Assembly: GCA_003563255.1 (NCBI GenBank)
Contig: PWSL01000031.1
Coordinates: 1-10,608 of the forward strand
Reading direction: 5' to 3'
Source: Desulfonatronospira sp.
Lineage (GTDB): Bacteria; Desulfobacterota; Desulfovibrionia; Desulfovibrionales; Desulfonatronovibrionaceae
Length of the DNA stretch: 10,608 nucleotides
Made by a program: the position numbers and the translations under genes. Shown here piece by piece: positions 6,818 through 10,608 of this stretch. Every line of letters starts with the position of its first letter. Position 1 is the first letter of the stretch. The notes below the pieces were generated by a model. The model was given only the letters and a program-made list of their open reading frames with translations, searched no databases and was not told the DNA's origin.

Positions 6818-8005
6818 TTACAGTCCAAGTTCATGCTGCAGTATCCTGAATGAAGAGCTCCAGTCATGCCGGGCGGCAAAATCCAGATACGGCTGCTGGT
6901 CATGTTTCCTGGATGCAGCCTTTGAAGCCAGAGACACGAAATCGTGCACATTGTCATAAATCCAGGCCGGGCTGTTCATGCTCTCTACTTCCGCCCACCT
7001 GGCGCAGATGACCGGCAGACCGGCCGCCATGTATTCCAGAAGCTTCAATGGCCTTATGCCCTGGATAAGCTCCAGGCGATACTTGATATCAAAAGGAATC
7101 ATCCCGGCAACAGCCGAGTGCATAAGCCAGGGCATTTCTCCGTGGGGAACAGGACCAGGAAAGTATATATTGCCCGGCAGCCGGCCCACGGCAGGATCTG
7201 GTCTGCCAGGCCCGGCAAAAACAAAGGATACACCGGACAAGGCTGCAGCGGTCTCTTGAATCAGTCTCCAGTCCAGGCGGGAATCAAGAATTCCTGTGTA
7301 AAGAACAACAGGATCAGGAACCTTGGAAAGCACAGGGTGACGGCCCCCGGAACTGCCCTGAGACCTGAAAAACCAGTAATCCACCCCATTGGCTACCAGG
7401 GCTGTCTTTTGGGGAGACAGGCTCTCGACATACTCTTTCAAGCCCCGGGCGGAGTATATTGTCAGATCAGCCCTGGACGCGAGCTTTTGGGCCATCCATC
7501 TGCAGTGACCGGTCCAGCCGGGAAAATGTTCATGTATGTCCATAACCCTGAAAACACATCTGTCATAATCCAGTTGGTCCAGGAGGAAATGGTAGCTCAG
7601 GTTGTCGATATACAGAAGATCCACCTGATCAAGCCCGCTGTTTTTAATAATAGTCTGAAGGGTGGGAAAAACACTTTTGTGCCAGTTGGCAACGACCTGG
7701 CGGCTTCTCAAAAGAGGCATGCCGTCAGGGGCCAGTATGGAAAAAGGGATGTAGGAACTTATGTTGTTATTATGAATAAGCGGGCTTTGAAGTGAGGCCT
7801 TAAACCTGGCGGGTACTTCCGCGGAGTTGATCTTTAGCAGGTGCAAAGGAGTTACCGGCGCGGCAAAATAATGTACCTCAAAGCTGTTTACCGAGAACTG
7901 CCTGGCCAGATGCTGGCTGCCCAGCTGCAGACAGGACCAGTAAGGCTGGATGCAGGCCATGAGGACTTTTCTGGGTTTACTTTTCAAGACGTTTTGTTCC
8001 CTCAA
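6818..8005 (-). CDS. GT-B glycosyltransferase (group 1 / GT4-like, TuaH-type)
   Basis: A GT-B fold transferase. N-terminal Rossmann half: KVLMACIQPYW (13-23) with YIDNLSYHF and VMDIHEHFPGW in the acceptor side. The link ALVANGVDYWFF (202-213) is the usual NGVD before the C-terminal half. The C-terminal donor half has VVLYTGILDSRLDW (233-246), FVFAGPGRPD (261-270) and PLKLLEYMAAGLPVI (319-333), where K321 and E324 match nucleotide-binding positions. Similarity in layout is to enzymes such as TuaH of teichuronic acid synthesis, but the sugar is not predictable. I use the TTG at 8005 because it lies 4 bp after the methyltransferase stop, fitting cotranscription and translational coupling. An ATG at 7960 is the alternative, but it would cut the first beta strand. 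Confidence 0.85.
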   Translation of the reverse strand: MREQNVLKSKPRKVLMACIQPYWSCLQLGSQHLARQFSVNSFEVHYFAAPVTPLHLLKINSAEVPARFKASLQSPLIHNNNISSYIPFSILAPDGMPLLRSRQVVANWHKSVFPTLQTIIKNSGLDQVDLLYIDNLSYHFLLDQLDYDRCVFRVMDIHEHFPGWTGHCRWMAQKLASRADLTIYSARGLKEYVESLSPQKTALVANGVDYWFFRSQGSSGGRHPVLSKVPDPVVLYTGILDSRLDWRLIQETAAALSGVSFVFAGPGRPDPAVGRLPGNIYFPGPVPHGEMPWLMHSAVAGMIPFDIKYRLELIQGIRPLKLLEYMAAGLPVICARWAEVESMNSPAWIYDNVHDFVSLASKAASRKHDQQPYLDFAARHDWSSSFRILQHELGL

Positions 8006-8009
8006 TATA

Positions 8010-8801
8010 CTATCTGTTTCCGCTGCTTGCTTTTTTTCTCTTCACGCTGCCGGGCTTTGTAAATATAAGGTTGACAGAGCACGGCAGGAATGTTTGCAGA
8101 AAAGGGATCAGCCCCAGGAAGTAAAAGTATACCGTAGCCAGAGGATCCCTGTTTTGCAGGCTGGGATGGTAGTCCACATGCAGGTCCAGCCCAGCCTGAC
8201 GGGATAATCTGGCGACTTCTGAAACAATAAGCACGTCTTCAGGGACGTTACCTCGTTTGCGGTTCATTCTACGGCGAACAAGCCTGTAGAATAACTTCGG
8301 CGCTGCAGGTTCGTAGAAATAAATCCCTTTTCCCCCAGGCTTGAGTACACGGAATAATTCCTCGAGGGTCCTTTTATGGGCCAGGAAGTGATGGGCCGAG
8401 GCGAAGCAGAATACCAGGTCCAGGGAAGCATCGGCCTCTTTTATTTCATAACTTTTGCAGGCGTAGGCATTGTCCAGTGAAACCTGAAAAACTCTTTCCC
8501 ATTTTGGAAGAGACATGACGGCATATTCGCTGATATCCGTTGCCGTCACATGCGCCCGTGGAAACAGCTTTTTGTAAACGCAGGCCCCCCAGCCCTGACC
8601 GGCACCAAGTTCAAGTACTTTGCCTGTTTTAGGAATAATTTCCTTGTGCCTCTTGAGGCCCTCTAAGAAAACCAGGGCCTCCCTGGACTTTTTGAGCAAG
8701 TTTAATACCGAATCAGCTTCAGGGGATTCATGCCTGGAATCCCGCCAGAACTCTACTTCGAGCTTTTGCTTTGAAGCAATCTCTGTATCATTATACTGCA
8801 T
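8010..8801 (-). CDS. Class I SAM-dependent methyltransferase
   Basis: Probably methylates a sugar of the glycan or a precursor. The Rossmann methyltransferase motifs are in order: motif I VLELGAGQGWGA (62-73); the acidic residue D89 at the end of strand 2 (HVTATDIS); LDLVFCFASAHHF (127-139), the post-strand-4 motif; and FRVLKPGGKGIYF (150-162), typical of the Methyltransf_11/25 group. Residues about 219-247 are hydrophobic and the C-terminus is basic. ATG 8801 is preceded by TAAGGA, a strong Shine-Dalgarno, about 9 bases upstream; its first three bases belong to the TTAG target duplication of MITE copy 3, so the element abuts the ribosome-binding site. The GT-B gene follows after 4 bp in the same apparent operon. 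An N- rather than O-methyltransferase role cannot be excluded. Confidence 0.85.
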   Translation of the reverse strand: MQYNDTEIASKQKLEVEFWRDSRHESPEADSVLNLLKKSREALVFLEGLKRHKEIIPKTGKVLELGAGQGWGACVYKKLFPRAHVTATDISEYAVMSLPKWERVFQVSLDNAYACKSYEIKEADASLDLVFCFASAHHFLAHKRTLEELFRVLKPGGKGIYFYEPAAPKLFYRLVRRRMNRKRGNVPEDVLIVSEVARLSRQAGLDLHVDYHPSLQNRDPLATVYFYFLGLIPFLQTFLPCSVNLIFTKPGSVKRKKASSGNR

Positions 8802-8813
8802 CTGCCTGTTTCC

Positions 8814-8976
8814 TTAGCACTACAGCGAAACTTATAAAATATAATTACGTATCTCGATTGGGGACAGGCACCCCCGCACTTATTTTTATTACAAATGATC
8901 TTGGTTTTATTGGAAAAAATAAGTGCGGGGAGAGCCAGTCCCCGGAGGTCAGTCATAAGTTTCGCTGTAGTGTTAG
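8814..8976 (+). mobile_element. MITE copy 3, complete, with TTAG target duplication
   Basis: TTAG (8814-8817) and TTAG (8973-8976) flank an element at 8818-8972 (155 bp) with terminal inverted repeats CACTACAGCGAAACTTAT at both ends, matching perfectly. The core (8860-8949) is identical over 90 bp to copy 1. Its variable segment (ATATAATTACGTATCTCGAT) is different from those of the other copies. It occupies the left half of the 394-bp divergent spacer between the methyltransferase and the GT4 gene, directly at the methyltransferase ribosome-binding site and directly against the 32-bp repeat copy B. Confidence 0.88.
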
Positions 8977-9008
8977 GCTTAGCACAAATTTCAAACAAAC
9001 ATGTTGGT
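8977..9008 (+). repeat. 32-bp inverted repeat, copy B
   Basis: Exact reverse complement of 4777-4808, starting GCTTAGCACAAATTTCAAAC. It follows the right target duplication of MITE copy 3 without a gap. The inferred pre-insertion sequence TTAG-GCTTAGCAC parallels the unoccupied TTAG-GCGCTTAGCAC at copy A, so copy A looks like an empty counterpart of this site. Confidence 0.85.
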
Positions 9009-9019
9009 CGTTAAAATCG

Positions 9020-9037
9020 GTTCCTGGTTCTTCGTTC
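9020..9037 (+). repeat. 18-bp direct repeat GTTCCTGGTTCTTCGTTC, copy 1
   Basis: GTTCCTGGTTCTTCGTTC occurs here and again at 10369-10386 in the same orientation, so the two copies flank the GT4 gene. Here it forms a weak hairpin, with GTTCC at the start pairing with GGAAC at 9040-9044. Sequences of this style are common dispersed intergenic repeats; no function is known to me. Confidence 0.6.
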
Positions 9038-9045
9038 ATGGAACG

Positions 9046-9079
9046 TTTGTGGGGACAGCACCCCGGCACATATTTTTTT
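9046..9079 (+). repeat. Solitary REP-like half repeat (GGGGACAGCACCCC type)
   Basis: TTTGTGGGGACAGCACCCC followed by GGCACATATTTTTTT matches the unit at 198-231 apart from a one-base gap and one or two substitutions. It is a single arm without the terminal repeats or the second arm of the MITE. It lies in the upstream region of the GT4 gene. Confidence 0.6.
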
Positions 9080-9157
9080 GAACAAAAAACAAATTAGAAG
9101 AGTATTCAGTCTATCTCTGAACGGCTTCAAATTCAAGGCCGTAATTTTCTTCAATCC

Positions 9158-9185
9158 TTGACAGAGCAGCCGGCTAATTCATAAA
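9158..9185 (+). promoter_or_regulatory. Possible sigma-70 promoter for the GT4 gene
   Basis: TTGACA (9158-9163) is a perfect -35 box, followed after 16 bases by CATAAA (9180-9185), a four-of-six match to TATAAT. The predicted transcription start, near 9192, would leave only about four bases before ATG 9196. That fits the absence of any Shine-Dalgarno before the ATG, so the message could be nearly leaderless. The -10 box is weak and this could be chance. Confidence 0.35.
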
Positions 9186-9195
9186 AGCTACACTC

Positions 9196-10281
9196 ATGTT
9201 GAATGTCCTTGTTGTATCCCAGTATATTGAGCCGCATACAGGCGGGGCTGAGCGCTGCATGCTTGAAGTATGTTCCCGGCTGAAAAACCGTGGAATCAAT
9301 ATCGGTCATCTAAGCGCTGTGGGGGGTAATGAAAAAATGATCTCCCCGCCGCTCAGGTTTTTCAGCGGGGGATTTCACCCTTTTTGGCCGGGGCAGGTAG
9401 ACAGAGTTCTGCGAAAGTTACGCCCGGACATAATCTTCGCACACTTTACCGTTCCGGGAATTGTCGATATTGCCATCAGGCGGGCTGAAAAAATGAACAT
9501 CCCCGTATGCCTGGCTTACCACAGCGATATCACAGGACCCGAACTGCACAGAAAGTTGCTGGGCAATGTTTATTACCGGATTATTGGCATGCGAACCCTT
9601 GAACTGGCAGGCAGGATCATTGTAAGCTCACCTGAATACCGGTCATCATCCCCATGGCTTGCAGCACTGCACAGGCAATTCGACTATGTCATGCCCGGCG
9701 TGGACCCGGTCATGGCCAAGGGCAGGCCTTCACCCTCCTCTCCTTATCTTTTTTTTGCTGGCAAGACGGATTTGAAAAGTAAAGGCTTCGATATTCTTTA
9801 CAGGGCCTGGATGAGCATAAAAAAGGAATTCCCCTGTCTTGAGCTGGTGGCTGCAGGAACACCTTCCAGACAAGGTGCTTATCCCGGAGTACGGTTTACG
9901 GGCAGGGTGGACTCCAGGCAGGCGATGGCGGACCTTTACACATCCGCCCAGGTGACTGTATTACCCAGCACCAGCAATGCCGAGTCATACGGCATGGTCC
10001 TGGCTGAATCCCTGGTAGCCGGGACCCCTGTGGTGGGCTCGGATATCGGGGGGATCCCGGCACTGGTGCGTGACGGGGTCAACGGCTGCCTGGCTTCTCC
10101 GGGCAATGTGCAATCTCTGGCCAGGGCCCTGGCAAAAACATTACACCACCAGGACCGCCTGCGGGCAAACATCCTGGCAGAAAGGGAGGCTTACCTGCGT
10201 CTTTTCAGCTGGGACAATACAACAGACCGGATATTGCAGTCTCTGTCTGCTTGTGCTGGAAGACCTGTGAACACCAAGTAA
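9196..10281 (+). CDS. GT4 family glycosyltransferase (GT-B fold)
   Basis: A retaining GT-B transferase that probably acts in surface glycan assembly. N-terminal domain: LNVLVVSQYIEPHTGGAERC, with the G-G-A-E-R acceptor loop at 16-20; IIFAHFTVPG (79-88); and AYHSDITG (107-114), the common YHSD signature. C-terminal donor domain: YLFFAGKTDLKSKGFDIL (184-201), whose G189 and K194/K196 correspond to the phosphate-contacting region; the E-x7-E motif (E263 and E271) in ESYGMVLAESLVAGTPVV; then GSDIGGIPALVRDGVNG (281-297). The length of 361 residues is normal, with no truncation. ATG 9196 is chosen because the canonical first strand begins at residue 2; no Shine-Dalgarno is seen. It stands alone on the plus strand, between repeats on both sides. 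Confidence 0.92.
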   Translation: MLNVLVVSQYIEPHTGGAERCMLEVCSRLKNRGINIGHLSAVGGNEKMISPPLRFFSGGFHPFWPGQVDRVLRKLRPDIIFAHFTVPGIVDIAIRRAEKMNIPVCLAYHSDITGPELHRKLLGNVYYRIIGMRTLELAGRIIVSSPEYRSSSPWLAALHRQFDYVMPGVDPVMAKGRPSPSSPYLFFAGKTDLKSKGFDILYRAWMSIKKEFPCLELVAAGTPSRQGAYPGVRFTGRVDSRQAMADLYTSAQVTVLPSTSNAESYGMVLAESLVAGTPVVGSDIGGIPALVRDGVNGCLASPGNVQSLARALAKTLHHQDRLRANILAEREAYLRLFSWDNTTDRILQSLSACAGRPVNTK

Positions 10282-10310
10282 TCGTAACCATTCAGGGGGC
10301 AGATACCGGC

Positions 10311-10340
10311 CAGGGGACAGTCCCCGCGACACTTTTCCTG
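10311..10340 (+). repeat. REP-like palindrome GGGGACAGTCCCC
   Basis: GGGGACAGTCCCC (10313-10325) is a perfect inverted repeat with a one-base centre, followed by GCGACACTTTTCCTGCAC, which resembles the GCACTTATTTT of the other repeats. It lies 31 bp after the GT4 stop codon. The stem has no adjacent long T-tract, so a Rho-independent terminator is only possible. The rest of the spacer to 10465, apart from the 18-bp repeat, shows nothing I recognise. Confidence 0.5.
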
Positions 10341-10368
10341 CACAAATATAAAATCTTGAGAGTTCAAA

Positions 10369-10386
10369 GTTCCTGGTTCTTCGTTC
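10369..10386 (+). repeat. 18-bp direct repeat GTTCCTGGTTCTTCGTTC, copy 2
   Basis: Identical to 9020-9037. Together the two copies flank the GT4 gene and its upstream region (1.35 kb apart). Confidence 0.6.
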
Positions 10387-10465
10387 CTGGTTGAAAGAAA
10401 TAAAGTCAATAAATTTGGAGAGATATCTGGTCTGGTCCGAAAAACATATTGATCTGCCAAAAATA

Positions 10466-10608
10466 CTAACACTACAGCGAAACTTATAAAACTTTTCAAC
10501 CTGTCTAAATTGGGGACAGGCACCACCGCACTTATTTTTTATTACAAATGATCTTGGTTTTATTGGAAAAAATAAGTGCGGGGAGAGCCAGTCCCCGGAG
10601 GTTAATAA
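10466..10608 (+). mobile_element. MITE copy 4, right end cut by the window
   Basis: CTAA (10466-10469), then the terminal repeat CACTACAGCGAAACTTAT (10470-10487), a variable segment, and the foldback core through CCCCGGAGGT. The window stops before the right terminal repeat. The core has one substitution and one extra T compared with copies 1 and 3. Its variable segment (AAAACTTTTCAACCTGTC then TAAAT) is identical to that of copy 1, so copies 1 and 4 form a subfamily, arranged as an inverted pair at the two edges of the window. Confidence 0.8.

Noticed and set aside
6944..7795. 283-codon open frame on the plus strand
   Set aside because: It lies entirely opposite the GT-B gene, which has clear family motifs; the plus-strand translation has none and is a shadow.
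8811..8817. MITE creating the methyltransferase ribosome-binding site
   Set aside because: The TAAGGA uses bases of the TTAG target copy, which was present before insertion, so the site was preserved and not created by the element.

Overview
The window is a glycan-assembly region from a Gram-negative bacterium. I infer a Desulfobacterota (Desulfovibrionales-like) host. The grounds are the roughly 50% GC genes, the spacers crowded with GGGGACAGGCACC-type hairpin repeats, and dispersed repeats of the CGCAAAGGCGCTAAGG and ACAGGATTTACAGGAT kinds. That taxonomic guess is weak, because no marker gene is present.

Seven protein genes are supported. On the minus strand, read from right to left in the left part: a sulfotransferase (4811-5587), a membrane protein that joins an ABC-exporter-like transmembrane domain to a degenerate phosphotransferase-like domain (2899-4632), and a large two-headed GT2/GT-B glycosyltransferase (245-2740). 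In the middle, a plus-strand GT2 glycosyltransferase (5906-6784) converges on a minus-strand methyltransferase and GT-B glycosyltransferase pair (8010-8801 and 6818-8005, 4 bp apart). At the right, a GT4 glycosyltransferase (9196-10281) runs on the plus strand. Together they look like machinery that builds and decorates (sulfates, methylates) a surface polysaccharide, O-antigen or exopolysaccharide. No polymerase, flippase or sugar-nucleotide enzyme lies in the window, so it is only part of a locus.

The most striking content is between the genes. Four copies of one non-coding inverted-repeat element of about 155-167 bp lie at the left edge, in both divergent promoter regions and at the right edge. 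Each has 18-bp terminal inverted repeats (CACTACAGCGAAACTTAT). The three complete copies are each bounded by a 4-bp direct repeat, TTAG or CTAA, which is the signature of a target-site duplication and marks them as MITEs. Inside each is a nearly constant 90-bp foldback core built from two inverted GGGGACAGGCACC-like arms, plus a variable segment between the left terminal repeat and the core. The core arms also occur alone as solitary half-repeats.

A second repeat family, 32 bp and perfect, occurs as an inverted pair (4777-4808 and 8977-9008). It brackets exactly the sulfotransferase, GT2, GT-B and methyltransferase block. The window therefore looks like a gene mosaic assembled and bordered by small repeats, with no transposase gene present. 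No tRNA, rRNA, CRISPR array or complete insertion sequence is seen.
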